Shown here: positions 30,977-42,517 of the stretch, one piece after another
How positions within the stretch are numbered: position 1 is the first letter of the stretch
How the letters are laid out: every line of letters starts with the position of its first letter
DNA from: Portulaca oleracea
Lineage: Eukaryota > Streptophyta > Magnoliopsida > Caryophyllales > Portulacaceae
Direction of reading: 5' to 3'
DNA length: 64,000 bases
Assembly (NCBI GenBank): GCA_029582165.1
Contig: CM055872.1
Span: forward strand, 3,999,582-4,063,581
Notes under the pieces: model-generated
The model's database searches: none
What the model saw: only the letters and a program-made list of their open reading frames with translations
What the model was told of the DNA's origin: nothing
Program-made: the position numbers and the translations under genes

Positions 30977-33900
30977 TTAAAATTAAAAAGAGGGTAAAAC
31001 TTGAAAGAATTGAATTTTAGTGTTTTTGTAAAAAAAAAGGAGGAATTGATTTATTTCACATTTTTATCATCTTTTAGGCATATTGCATACCAGGCTACTC
31101 TTGGGCCTTTATGGCTGGGGAACACAAAAGCGTTGGTTTAGGTTTTAAAACTAGGAATCAATCCCGAGAGCGGGAGGTCACTACTTGTGGGATGCACTTA
31201 CATCGCCAAGCATTTGATCTCTCCTCTCCCCATGTTACACTCTAAAGGTTTCCTTGAAACCCAAAGAGCAACACCCCACACATTCTTCCTTGAATTCCAT
31301 ACAAGGAAAATGCACCGGGGCGAGAACATGTGGTACCCTATTCATCTCCCTAAACCTAGAAAAAACCCTGAATCTAAAACCATGGTTCGGCCCATCCCGC
31401 ATCTGTATGTTATGTGATTTAATCCTGTAAAAGTCGAGTCCCAGTGTCTAGCCTATTCATGAGTCGGGAGTCGTTCTAGTCCGCGTAGGAACATGCGAGG
31501 TGCATTTTGGCTTATCAGAAACCCCGACGGGTTTCTGGCCTGTCAGAGCTGGCCCATTCGTGCCAATTGTCCGTCAATATGGGTCCAGCGCGCCAGGAAC
31601 CCAGACGGGTTCTTGGCCATCAGGACTGGCCCATCTGCTGGTAATTGACGGAACGGGGCCCAGTTAAAGGAAGAGGAACCCATACGGGTTTCTAACCCAG
31701 TCTGGCCTTCTCTCTTCTCTTCACGGACAGTCCAATGCCTTGCTGATGATCCTATTCGGCCCTTTATGATATTCCCTGAGTCTAATCCCCATTGCGTCCA
31801 TTACTTGAATCTGAGCCCGAAACCGAAAGCGATCGTGACTCGATCCAAGTAAGGACCCAATAGACGATTAATGTTGTCAGTCCGTATGCTAGGTCCATGT
31901 AGAGTTAAGACATGCACTCCCGCGAAGTGGGTGAGTCATCCTTATGTCAGCATATACGCGTCGTGTCTGTGTCCTAAGCCCATGTAGGTCCACTAAGCCC
32001 ATGTAGGTCCACAAATGATTAATGTAGGTCGCATATTGCATTGCATAAGTCTCCCATCATGTAGGTCGCATATTGCATTGCATGAGCATCATATCAGTTT
32101 TAGTCATAAGGTTAAAAAAAATTAAAAAAAAAGAGTCCATGACCTTTTTCTAAAAATTGACCTTTTTCCCGGCTTAACTTGCTTCACTTAGGAAAATCTA
32201 GATGAGATCTCAAAAGTTTTCAAAAAAACCTTTTCTTCAAGCCTGCTGATTTTGAGACAAGTTATAGAAGACGTATCTAGCTGCTTTGACTATCTTAGAA
32301 GGTATAAATGTGCGTGCCGTAAATCTTTGGGCTAAGCTTAGTTGATTGAGCCCGTCCCGTGAGTCCACATTGCCTAAAACTTGAATTGATTACTTTCATC
32401 AATTCCATGATCCCTTGAGCGACTCACCCATTAGTTGCATCTCTAGAACTTGTTTTGCATCTTGCTTGAGACTACATGTTTGCACAGCACGCTGTGACAA
32501 AGTGATTAAGGCATTCAATTTTCTTAAGCTACATAGCCAAATAGCCTTCCCTGCATTGTATTTACCGTTCTTTTTGCCCCGCCTAGCCTTTGTTCACCCC
32601 TTTTTTCATGATTGAACCCTGACAATACAAGCCTTAGCCTATGATATCCAGTACCCCTTGAGCCTTGCTTGGTTGGAAGAGAGTCTGTCATTTTTGGAAG
32701 GAACAATTGGTTTGGTGTGAGCAAAATATGAAGTCTGGGAGAATCTGAAAGTCCCATATCTTGAGCGAATTTGGTTATGCTGTTCAAAGTCGAGGTTGTA
32801 ATAGAAATTTCTTCTCCCTGATCACCCAAAAAAAAAATCAAAAAAAAAATCAAAAAAAAAATTCAAAAAATAAAAGGGCGGTTAGGGAGATTCAACTTAA
32901 AGTCCAGAAAACTTTGACTCGGTTGTATTCGGTTGAGATGTTTTAGGATGGAAGGTGAAACGCTTTGCATACATTAAGTGAGAAGGAGAGTTTAGAGGAT
33001 TTCATTGAAAATCAATCCAAGCATGGCTTTTAACTCCTCATTCCCAAATTTTACCGCTCCTTACCCTAGCCTAAGCCCCATTACAACCCGAAAAAGTCCT
33101 TCTGATTGTCACTTGTGCATTGCATACCAGTAGTGGAGGGCAAGGTTCTTACCAAGCTTATGGTAGTTTGCTTCTATTGGTTTGAGTATGAGAGAAACTC
33201 ACATACATATTCAAAATTGAGTGTTTGAGTGTTCATTCCTTCCTGTGTGAGGTTCGCTTCTTTCGCTAGCTTACGCCCATAACCAACCGCAAGATATTTG
33301 CATTGTTCTTCGAATCGTTGGTGGACTTATGCGTCTGAGTTACTTGTTCTCTCCCTTAAGATTCAAAACTTCTTCCTATCTCTTTCGAATCGAGTTTTGA
33401 TCTTGTCCAGAATCTTTGTGCTTGCTTGTTAGTTCAACTTTGTGTTGATCGAAAATCCTTTATCCCGATTGTTTTCAAGAAGATACGTAAAGTCATAATC
33501 GCATTGCATAACACCATCATTACATGAGCATTGCATCAACACCGCATTAGTACATAAGTATAGAAAATGCATTTAGTACATCATTGCATAGCATTGTCCT
33601 AAGTACATAGCAAAGAGTCGTGTATAGCATAGCATAAGAATCCGCAGACGCATCGTTCTCGGGCCATCACGCTGCACTCTGTCGCCACCGCCACTAGCGT
33701 TATCACTCTATGGACCCCGCTTCCACCAGATCCGGCGTAAGTGTCCCACCGGTAGTAAGAGGAGTCTACCATCTCAGACGCTACCTGAGCCAGATAGGTG
33801 CAGCACTTCGGCACCGCCTGCATTTTCGAGTGACGCCGGCTTAGAAAAAATTCAATCGAGTTTCCATTAAGCCGGGGGCTGTTTGAATCCAAAAAAGGAA

Positions 33901-34316
33901 GCAAATCACTACAGCAACCATCAATTGACTCCCAGTTTAGCAAGAACTGCCACTAAACTGGGGGCTATGCAGCCCAAGCAAAGGGATCGAATCAGCCTAA
34001 AAGCCAGGACGAAAGACGGGTGTGGGCCTTCTTTTATTCCATCTGGGCCGGGCCTTTTCACCTCACCCGACTCACGAAAAAACAGGAGAAGAGCCCAACA
34101 CTTGACCAAACCCAGACGGGTTTGCTGGGTCGAAAATAAGCAATCGAGGCTGTTTTCGAGCCCAATACAAGCTTATGCTCATGCAGTTATGCTCAACTCG
34201 AGCCCGTTTTCGAGACACAAACCGAGTGTAAATTCTTCCGACTCATTTTGAATTTCAAATAAACTGATGCCTTCTCTCTTTATTTCTTGCAGAACAACGC
34301 ACGAAATACAGCGACC
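30977..34316 (+). mobile_element. Internal region of unit 3, no gag-pol
   Basis: About 3.3 kb without a long open frame or retroviral motif. It holds further GAACCC...GGGTTC palindromes (31597-31612), an A-rich stretch at 32826-32866, and the segment 33018-34316 that is repeated in unit 2. G-rich tracts resembling the polypurine tract (ACTGGGGGCTATG at about 33956, GCCGGGGGCTGT near 33870) lie well before the true one. Confidence 0.75.
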
Positions 34317-35221
34317 GTCATCGGGCCTAACAATACATGACATCAGCCGTCGCCGGGCTAATACGCGACATTCACCATCAGCCGTCGCCGGGCTAATACG
34401 CGACACTTCACATCAGCCGTCACCAGGCTAATACGCGACATTCAACATCAGCCGTCGCCGGGCTAATACGCGACATTCACCATCACCGCCGCCGCTAATA
34501 CGCCGACACTTCATCACCGCCGCTAATACGCGACACTTCACATCACCGCCGCTAATACGCCGACACTTCACATCACCGCCGCCGCTAATACGCCGACATT
34601 CACCATCACCGCCGCCGCTAATACGCGACACTTCACATCGCCGCCGCCGCTAATACGCGACATTCACCATCACCGCCGCCGCTAATACGCGACACACATC
34701 ACATCGCCGCCGCCGCTAATACGCCGACATTCACCGCCACCGCCGCCGCTAATACGCGACACTTCACATCACCCGCCGCCGCTAATACGCCGACACTTCA
34801 CATCACCCGCCGCCGCTAATACGCGACATTCCCATCACCGCCGCCGCTAATACGCGACACTTCACATCGCCGCCGCTAATACGCGACATTCACCATCACC
34901 GCCGCGCTAATACGCGACATTCACCATCACCGCCGCTAATACGCCGACACTTCACCATCACCGCCGCTAGTACGCCGACATTCACCATCACCGCCACGCT
35001 AATACGCGACACATCACATCGCCGCCGCCGCTAATACGCCGACACGCCACATCACCGCCGCCGCTAATACGCCGACACATCACATCACCGCCGCCGCTAA
35101 TACGCGACATTCACCATCACCGCCGCCGCTAATACGCCACTTCACCACCGGCCGTCGCCATCGCCCTAACAATACATGACACCATCAGCCGTCGCCGGGC
35201 TAGTACGCGACATTTCCCCAC
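34317..35221 (+). repeat. 35-bp minisatellite, array 3
   Basis: About 26 units, the longest of the three arrays. Most have the shortened GC part (ACCGCCGCCG). It ends with GCTAGTACGCGACATTTCCCC as in the other arrays. Confidence 0.9.
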
Positions 35222-35390
35222 CAGCGACCGTCATCGGGCCTTCACAATGCAATGAACGACATCTCAACATCGACGCAGGACCTAGCTTCCAAGCGTCAAC
35301 CAGCTTCAGAACAGGCTTCTGATTCATATCCAAGATCATCAAGACTACTTTGATCATCGTTTTACTCAAACTCGATCAAAGTGGGGCTAT

Positions 35391-36540
35391 TCAGAGACGC
35401 CGAATTTTGTATCGATTTTATTTTCTTTTTAGCGTTAGTTTTAGAAAATAGGCTAACCGATAAATGGCACGCAAGCCCTCACCCACCTAAACCCGAAAGA
35501 GAAAGGCAAAAGCACTGCTCCTGGTTTAGTGGGCCGAGCTCGCCTCCAACCCATAGAACCTGCTCGGGTTCAGTGGGCCGGAGCTCGCCTCAACCCACGT
35601 AACCTGCCTGGGTTCCTCGCACAAGGCCCGCTGCCGCTTCAGAACCCGTCTGGGTTCTTGGGTCCAAGGCCCATCTTCACCACGTGAACTGCTCGAGTTC
35701 GATTGCTCTCTTTGGCGCGGCGACTAAAATCCTAACCCTAGAACGCGCCCCCTACTCCTCCCATTCCACTATAAATTAAACCCTTCTTTCCCTTCAAAAA
35801 ACACACCAGAATATGCTAGGAGTATTGACACTAGTATATTCTCTCTCTCTCTCCCTTTGCATGCTACTTCAGAAGGTTAGCGTGATTCTTGTATTAATGT
35901 ATATAATGTAATTTTACTTTCTTTTTCTTTCGTTTCTTTGCATGACATTAATGATAAACTCGTGAAATTTATTCAATTCCTCCCTCTTTTTTCAATCTTT
36001 CACTTTAATTTAATTTTAGTAGAGTCTATTCGTTTGAATAGGCGGGTTTGACGATTTTGATTGTCAAATTCGTAACCTTACCCCGAATCCATCTTTGGGT
36101 TCAGAGGTCGAGTCTATTTCTTTAACGGTTTGTTGTTTTTCTCCTAAAATTCAATCCGACTCTCTTTTACACCTTGTTTTCTTTCTTTTCCTTTTTAGGT
36201 TTCTATGACTTTTTACGTTTATTCGAGAACCTGCACGGTTCTTCACCTTTCTCTTTTTTTTTCCTTTTGTTTTCCTTTTCGTGGGGTTTAACAGTCAAGA
36301 ACCCGTCTTGGTTCCGCCACGAACTCAGACGGGTTCCTGGTTGTTTTTCCCTCTTTTTTGTTTCTTTTTTTCTTCTTTCCCTAAAGGTAAACCTCGAGCG
36401 CTAAATCGTTTTTAATCTGTTAACTCAAACATTCTTAAAAGTTCAACCTTATTTAAGGTTAAGCAATCCTAGTCGGCTCCCAATCACTTTTAAGTAGCGC
36501 CGCGAAAAAAGGTCATCGATCGATTTTTTTGGTGTCTACA
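35391..36540 (+). mobile_element. LTR 3, near-complete (about 1150 bp)
   Basis: The first bases are altered (TCAGAGACGC instead of TCTGTAGACGC); otherwise colinear with LTR 2 to the terminal GTCTACA at 36540. The T-rich U5-like part is almost identical to LTR 2. It is preceded by AAAGTGGGG at 35378-35386. Unrelated host sequence starts at 36541. Confidence 0.85.
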
Positions 36541-36704
36541 GTACCGTATCCCATCGACCTGAAATAGCTAATTTGTTCATGTGATTAGCTTATTTGATCT
36601 AATATTAACCATACAAAATCATGTTAGCCTAGGCATAATCCATAAACCAGATTTTGCCCCCCTTTTTTCTATAAATAAGAGTCAGATCAAACTAAATATA
36701 ATAC

Positions 36705-36905
36705 TACCTCTGTTCCTTATTGAATGTCACTACAACAACCTTTAGGATTCCAATAAACTTAGAAAATTAGGTAAAAATATTATATTTAGACAAATATACT
36801 CTTTGACTTAACAAAAAAATAAAGATGACAAATTCACCTACAAATTATTGAAATCGTAAAATTGACAAATAAAAAAAGATAAGGTAGTTAAAGATAGAGG
36901 CAGTA
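36705..36905. mobile_element. Stowaway-like MITE
   Basis: Left ACTACCTCTGTTCC and right GATAGAGGCAGT are imperfect inverted ends; inner TGTCACT / TGACAAAT-type arms. Non-coding. Confidence 0.45.
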
Positions 36906-37370
36906 CGTATTTTTGTAAAGAAATTTTATTCCAAAAATTATTTAAATTACCAAAAAAAAAACAATAAAACATACAAAATGTAGCTGATCCAGCCCAAGAA
37001 TGACATCATGGGCCACAATATTGGGCTCAGCAACAAGCAAGGGAATTATGGTTCCAACGGTTGTCCATGTCACGCGCTGAGAAGCACACACGTGGGCCCA
37101 ACGTTCAATTTTCACGGGGAATTGTGAATTTTTTTTAAAAAAAAAACAACAACAAAAGAAGCTAATCTGAATCTAAGTCCAATGTCAGAATTTGTGTCCT
37201 GTTGCATCCCTCAGATTCTACTACAGTCACACAGCGTCACCCCTACTTTAAAAAAAAAAAAAAAAATCTAAAAAGTTGTTCCCCAAAAGACCGAAATCTA
37301 AATAAAATACTTGTCCTCAAAAATATGGGAAAAAAAGAGAAAATTCATTTGATAAGTTTCAATTTTTGCC
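36906..37370. other. Intergenic, no supported gene
   Basis: AT-rich with an A-run at 37246-37266. The short frame at 37202-37411 runs through the A-run and a MITE and has no recognisable domain. Confidence 0.4.
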
Positions 37371-37690
37371 TATTACAAGTTGTCCATCACTTTTTAAATT
37401 ATTTCAAGTAGTAGACTTATTTTGAAAATTATTCCAAATGGTAAACTTATTCTGAAAATTTTTAAAATTATTACAAGTTTTCAAGCATTTTAAAAACTAT
37501 TATTAATTGTCAAACGCTTTAGATATTATTCCAAGTGAGTTGGTTGTAAGACTGATAGTTTTTAAAGTGATTGCTTGGAATAATTTTTAAAATTTTCAAA
37601 ATATGCGCTACCATTTGGAATAACTTTCAAAATAAGCCTACCACTTGTAATATTTTCAAAAATAGTTAACAATTTGGAATAAGCAAAAGT
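37371..37690. mobile_element. Palindromic MITE-like inverted repeat
   Basis: TTACAAGT...GTAGACTTATTTTGAAAATTATTCCAAATGGTA at the left returns inverted (TACCATTTGGAATAACTTTC, then CCACTTGTAA) at the right. Non-coding. Confidence 0.5.
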
Positions 37691-37723
37691 TGGAGTATTA
37701 GAACTTACATCTTAGAATTATTA

Positions 37724-38020
37724 CTCCCTCCATTCCATATTAATTGACACTTAAACTAACTTTTTTGTTTCAAAATAATTGTCACTTTTCACTTTCCAAT
37801 ACCTACTTTAATTATTTTAACTTCAATAATTATATTAATTTTTTACTTTTTCAATAAATAAAAACTACTCATACTCACATTCTCTCACACTACCTACACC
37901 TTGATATCCGGAAAAAGACATTGAAAAATAGTGATATTTAATTATGTAGGTAGTTTTTTTAGTTAAACCTTGGTATGTGAAAATTTTTGAAATGTGTCAA
38001 TTAATATGGAACGGATGGAG
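37724..38020. mobile_element. Stowaway-like MITE with TA target duplication
   Basis: CTCCCTCCATTCCATATTAA and TTAATATGGAACGGATGGAG are inverted ends, flanked by TA on both sides. Inner TTGACACTTAAACTAA / TTAGTTAAACC arms. Confidence 0.75.
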
Positions 38021-38986
38021 TATAAGGTAACTCTAAATTATATATTTAAAAATCAATTTTATGTTTATTTGTATTTTTTATAATTATTGTATGAGTATAT
38101 TACATCCGTCTCAAAATATTTGTCATTTTACTGAATTTCTTAGTTCCAAATATTTGTTCATTTTATAATTCCAACAATTGTCATTTTTTTATCAACAATT
38201 ATGATCTTCAATTATAATAGGGGTGGTTTAGTTAAATTATAAACTTTTCACCGATATACATTGATTTTTTTAAATTAGGTAAATTGATAAATATAATGGA
38301 GTAGAATAGTGCTTGACAACAATGTCATTCAATTCATGTAAGGATTGAGTTATGTTTAGGTTGGACCAGGGTTGATTGGTCAATTCAGCCTCCAACTGAT
38401 TTTTAGTGACATTAATTATTGCTAGATAATTTGGTCTTGCTAAACTAAAACCTTGATAAAGAATAAATTTAGATTCAATCAAGTTATGTCATTCATATTT
38501 ATTTCAAGTCAACAAGTTTCAAACTTTAGCTTTGGAGGGATAATTTAGGATGGAGCAAGTATTTTAGTTCTATTTTGAAATAATATTGAAGACCATAACA
38601 ATCAATCAATAAATCGACAATTAATATATAACCGAAGGACTAACACTTTTGTTATAACATCATAAGCACATCAAGTCCACATAGAACTCTAGCAACACAA
38701 TTCCATGAAAATAGATGAGTTGAGAGTCTTGAGACCCACAATTGGAAATCAATTATAAATCACTCCTAGCTTGATAGCTTCTACCATAGCATTATTTCTC
38801 ATTTAACTTCCCAAAAAATCCCATCAAAACAACTAAATAATAACATAATCCATACAAATTATTTACTACTACAAAAAAAAGGTGATCATTGATCACAAAT
38901 TCACAATTCATCCATCCCATGACCACAACACAAAGGACTAGCCATCAGGACAAAAAGAAGGAAACAAGCCAATTTCCCCTCTTTCC
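38021..38986. other. 3' flank of the fourth LRR gene
   Basis: AT-rich; a degraded Stowaway trace may run from about 38105 (ACATCCGTCTC) to 38575. The last 100 bases should be 3' UTR of the minus-strand LRR gene. No other gene is seen. Confidence 0.4.
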
Positions 38987-40255
38987 TTAAGGAATGATAG
39001 GCCCAATGGTGTCCCTACACTCCCCCATGGACTTTTGCTCCCCTCCCTTGCAAAAAAACAAGTACTCCGGACAAACCATCAAACAGTTATCCCCCAGGTT
39101 CACCTTCACAGTCCCCCCGGGCTCCAGCCTCATAAACGGGTCGGGTATAGGCCCAAACAAATAGTTCCCTCCCAGCAGAAGCCTCTCCAGCCGGGCCACC
39201 CCGGGCCCGGGGAGCACCGCTTTGAGAGCGTACTGGATCGGGATCAGCCCGGAGAACCGGTTGTCTTCCAGGGACAATGCCGAGAGTCTCGGCATCAGAC
39301 CCAGGAAGCCCGGCAGCAACCCGCTTAGCTGGTTGCTGCTCAGTTCAATTGCGATCAGCCCGGATGATTGGGCCGGGCCGCTTCCCGGGTCGGATATGGA
39401 GGTCAGGTTGTTGTGGGAGAGGACGAGTTGCTGGAGGTTTGGATGAGTGAAGAGACTCGCCGGGATTGACCCGGCGAGTTGATTCTCACTCAGGTCGAGA
39501 ACTTGCAGAAATGGGAGGGTGGTTGGGATAGTTTCTGGAAGATTCCCGCTCAGATCGTTGCTTCTCATGGAGAGTTCGATTAAGTTCGCCGGGAGACTCG
39601 ACGGGAATTCGCCGGAGATGGAGTTGCTGTTGATGTTTAGGAAGGTGAGGTTCCCGAGTCGACTCAGGTCCGGGAACTCGCCGGCGAGTTTGTTCATCTG
39701 CACCTCCATCCGCGTCAGAGAAACCAGCCCGGAAAATCCGGCGGGTATGGCGCCGGAGAGTGCGTTGTTGTCGAGGGCCAGCTCCTGGAGCTGGCCGAGT
39801 CGACCCAGCGAGTCGGGGATGGGTCCCGAGAGCGAGTTCATCGACAGGGTCAGCTTCTGCAGCCGGGTTAACTCGGAGAGGCACTCGGGGATGGGGCCGG
39901 AGAAGTTGTTACCGGAGAGGTCGAGGGAGCGGAGGAAGCGGAGGTTCCCCCATGAGATGGCGGCGAGTGGGGCGGAGTAGCCGGCCTGGTCGAGGGCGAG
40001 CTCGGTGACTCGGGTGGTGGCGGAGACGGCGGAGCAGGTGAAGCCGCAGGTGAATTTTTGGCCGTAGAGGGAGTCACAGGGGTCGAGGGAGAAGTCCCAG
40101 GAGGAGAGACACGAGGCGGGACTCAGTGAGTCGGGGGAGACGGCGAGTCGGAGCTGCTTAAGGGCTTGGACGTCGCTCCGGTGGGTTTTGGAGACGGCGG
40201 CGGTGAAGAAGAGGGCGGTGAAGGTGAGGAAGAGGAAGAGGAAGAAGGTGGCCAT
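38987..40255 (-). CDS. Secreted leucine-rich repeat family protein (At3g17640/At4g03010-like)
   Basis: Intronless, 422 aa. Residues 1-22 are a signal peptide (FFLFLFLTFTALFFTAAV). An N-terminal cap with CLSSWDFSLDPCDSLYG and FTCGFTCSA follows, the Cys pattern of the At3g17640/At4g03010 group rather than of the 642-aa family. Then come about 10 LRRs (LRSLDLSGNNFSGPIPECL and so on) and a C-terminal cap with GDNCLMVCPEYLFFCKGG. No transmembrane or kinase domain, so it is expected in the apoplast or wall. The coding sequence is very GC-rich against an AT-rich surrounding, and the upstream region carries two (GA)n tracts. The start Met gives a clean signal peptide and is the first in-frame ATG. 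Not part of the tandem family at 8-24 kb. Confidence 0.92.
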   Translation of the reverse strand: MATFFLFLFLTFTALFFTAAVSKTHRSDVQALKQLRLAVSPDSLSPASCLSSWDFSLDPCDSLYGQKFTCGFTCSAVSATTRVTELALDQAGYSAPLAAISWGNLRFLRSLDLSGNNFSGPIPECLSELTRLQKLTLSMNSLSGPIPDSLGRLGQLQELALDNNALSGAIPAGFSGLVSLTRMEVQMNKLAGEFPDLSRLGNLTFLNINSNSISGEFPSSLPANLIELSMRSNDLSGNLPETIPTTLPFLQVLDLSENQLAGSIPASLFTHPNLQQLVLSHNNLTSISDPGSGPAQSSGLIAIELSSNQLSGLLPGFLGLMPRLSALSLEDNRFSGLIPIQYALKAVLPGPGVARLERLLLGGNYLFGPIPDPFMRLEPGGTVKVNLGDNCLMVCPEYLFFCKGGEQKSMGECRDTIGPIIP

Positions 40256-40354
40256 TTGTAATTGGAATTGGAAATTGGTGACTGGTGAGTTAGGGGTGAG
40301 TTTGAATGGTGATGATGATTGATGATGGGGTGGTGAAGAGGTTGGACTTTGATG

Positions 40355-40399
<45 letters not shown>

Positions 40400-40470
40400 T
40401 AATTTATCGAGGAATTGAATTCAGAACAGCTTCACGGGTGGTGTCAGGATTTGAACTGAACATGGATTGA

Positions 40471-40513
<43 letters not shown>

Positions 40514-40954
40514 GTGGGAGTTGGGAGCATCATCATTCATCATTCATCATTCATCATTCATCATCAACCAAAATGAGTCACCAAAATAATGTTGGGATTT
40601 TGGAGAGTTGAAGTTGGATTCGTACTTCCTCTAACAACTTTAATAAGTAAAACTGATTGTCTGTGATGGTTCATGTTATAAGGGCTTGGGTGGGTTGGGT
40701 CTAGTCGGGTTATAGCGTAGCCCATTAAGGTTTTTGTTACAACTTTTAAGGTTAATTTATGAGTGGATCATTGATGAGCTCTTGCCTCAAGTGATATCTG
40801 TTACACTGTGGTAATCGACAGGTTCTAGAATAGATTTTTGGGATGCAAGTTATCTTATAAAGATGCTCTCTTGAGTGGCTCCAAAATCAATCTGGACCTC
40901 TGCGGTTTGGAGTCGACTGACAATGATGCACTCATAGCAACCCGTTTGATTCCT
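40256..40954. repeat. Promoter region of LRR gene 4 with (GA)n and ATTCATC repeats
   Basis: (GA)n tracts at about 40357-40393 and 40472-40508, and tandem TCATCATTCA repeats at 40528-40563. GA/CT tracts near plant transcription starts are common core-promoter features, so part of this may be 5' UTR or promoter. Confidence 0.6.
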
Positions 40955-41456
40955 TTGATGATGTTGCTGAGCATGACATAATTGCAGATCTTGAAGAATC
41001 TATTCTTGAAACTTCGAAGGGTAAAGGCAGGAGTAAGAGAAAAATGAACTTGTGGATGAAATCTAAGTGACAGCTTGTCAGAGATGCAACTTGTAGAGTT
41101 GCTCGTTGTAAAAAAGGTAGTCAGAAGATTATGATGAATAGGCGTGCGAATTTGTCGGAAAATAAGAGTCTTGCTGATATTGAAGTTGAGATTTAACGAA
41201 GGAAGACGATTATTGGCAATGTTATTGGTATGCGAGTCCTTGATGACCCGAGAAGCTAAATTCTTTGATCTTGGTTCTTTTTGCGGTATAATGGTTTTGT
41301 TTGGCGTGGTGCATGCTTAAGTCCTTGCTGTATTATTTTATTTAGCTGTTTGGTTGTAACATTTTCTTTTGGTGGTGGTTGTTTGCTGTTATGTATGCCG
41401 GATGCTGTACTTTTTAAACTTTTAGCCCTATGGCTACTAATAATCGAAAAAAATAG
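40955..41456 (+). pseudogene. Decayed retroposon (LINE-like) fragment B
   Basis: Reads FDDVAEHDIIADLEESILET, then QLVRDAT after an in-frame stop, SLADIEVEI, stop, TIIGNVIGMRVLDDPRS and stop. The T-rich tail ends in AATCGAAAAAAAT. It is parallel to fragment A at 17130-17662 in order, spacing and 3' tail. Confidence 0.45.
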
Positions 41457-42517
41457 ATTTTCGGGATTAGCAACATGCCAGTGTATGTCTGATTTTCTTT
41501 TTCTTATGAGTTAGTTGACTCATTAAGTTTTTTGTGAGATAGGAGGGTGTAGTGGGTAGTCCGACTTATCCAATGTAAAAAAAATAAAATAAAAAAGAAA
41601 CTTATGAGTGGGGTGACATTATCTTTAAGTTTCTTACATTTTGATGTAATCATTTTAAAGGCTTTATAGTTTGAGAAATAATTATAGAGTGATATTATCT
41701 TTGCTAATATCTTTAATTAGGGTAGGGGGAATGAGGGGAAAGAAAACTTCTCCATGTCTCTAGTGATAATTGAATACTTACTTTTTTTAAAAAGAAAAAA
41801 AGAGAGATAGCTATCACTAGATCACTTTTATGGTGGTTGTTTCATTTATTAGTTAAACATTTAATTTAAGAAAAAAAAGAAGGGAGCCTTAAGTATATTT
41901 AACTACTATCTAGTATCTTATGATTGTGTCTTATCTTTTGTTGTTTTCTTTGATTCTTCGTCGCTTATTTTGGAGTGAAGCCTGAAAGACAAACATGAAC
42001 GGCATACCATGTGTAATCAATTGCAAATGCGAAAGTTTTATCCTTTAAACAAAACAATTTAATGTTTATTAGACTTGTGACTCAGATCAAATGATTTTTT
42101 TAATTTTATTTATTTTCTTGTGGGGAAGTGCTGCCACTGTAATAAAAATATACGTGTAACAATTTTCTCTTGTTTATATAATAAAAAAAAAAACTATTCC
42201 TTCTCAATAATAGAAAACTGTAATGAGTAGGGTCACAACCAAAACCCAGACAACTTCTGAGAATTGTAAATATTATTAATAGTGATCACTATGTCTCTGT
42301 TTTCTCAAGTTACATGACACTTAATCATTTAAGATTATACCCTCTCAATCACTTATTGCGCAAGTGATAAAAGGTCTACCTCATCTCTTGAGCGTTCACT
42401 ACAGACCTATTAAGTTATTCCCTTGAGATAGGAGCCCAATTAGTTCAAATAGTACTCTACCATTTTTAAGACATTTTGCAAATTTTCATTGCATTTTGAA
42501 AATTCTGGTGTAGTTCT
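41457..42517. other. Intergenic, no supported gene
   Basis: AT-rich spacer with A/T runs. Nothing recognisable. Confidence 0.45.

Larger units (their letters stand above)
26039..36540 (+). mobile_element. Composite of a non-autonomous Tat/Ogre-like LTR retrotransposon
   Basis: The block is internal fragment, minisatellite, truncated LTR, internal fragment, minisatellite, LTR, PBS and internal region, minisatellite, LTR. LTRs run TGTAGAC to GTCTACA, each preceded by a polypurine tract AAAGTGGGGG. The one complete unit spans 29776-36540 (6765 bp). Its internal region has no gag, protease, reverse transcriptase or integrase frame, so it must have depended on proteins supplied in trans. The PBS and the tandem repeats in the 3' untranslated region fit the Tat/Ogre lineage of Ty3/gypsy elements. 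The left border is a truncation inside the internal region. The three-LTR layout fits recombination between elements. Confidence 0.8.

Noticed and set aside
26545..35221. CRISPR-like array from regularly spaced repeats
   Set aside because: Units are contiguous 35-mers without unique spacers and lie in the 3' part of a plant LTR retrotransposon.
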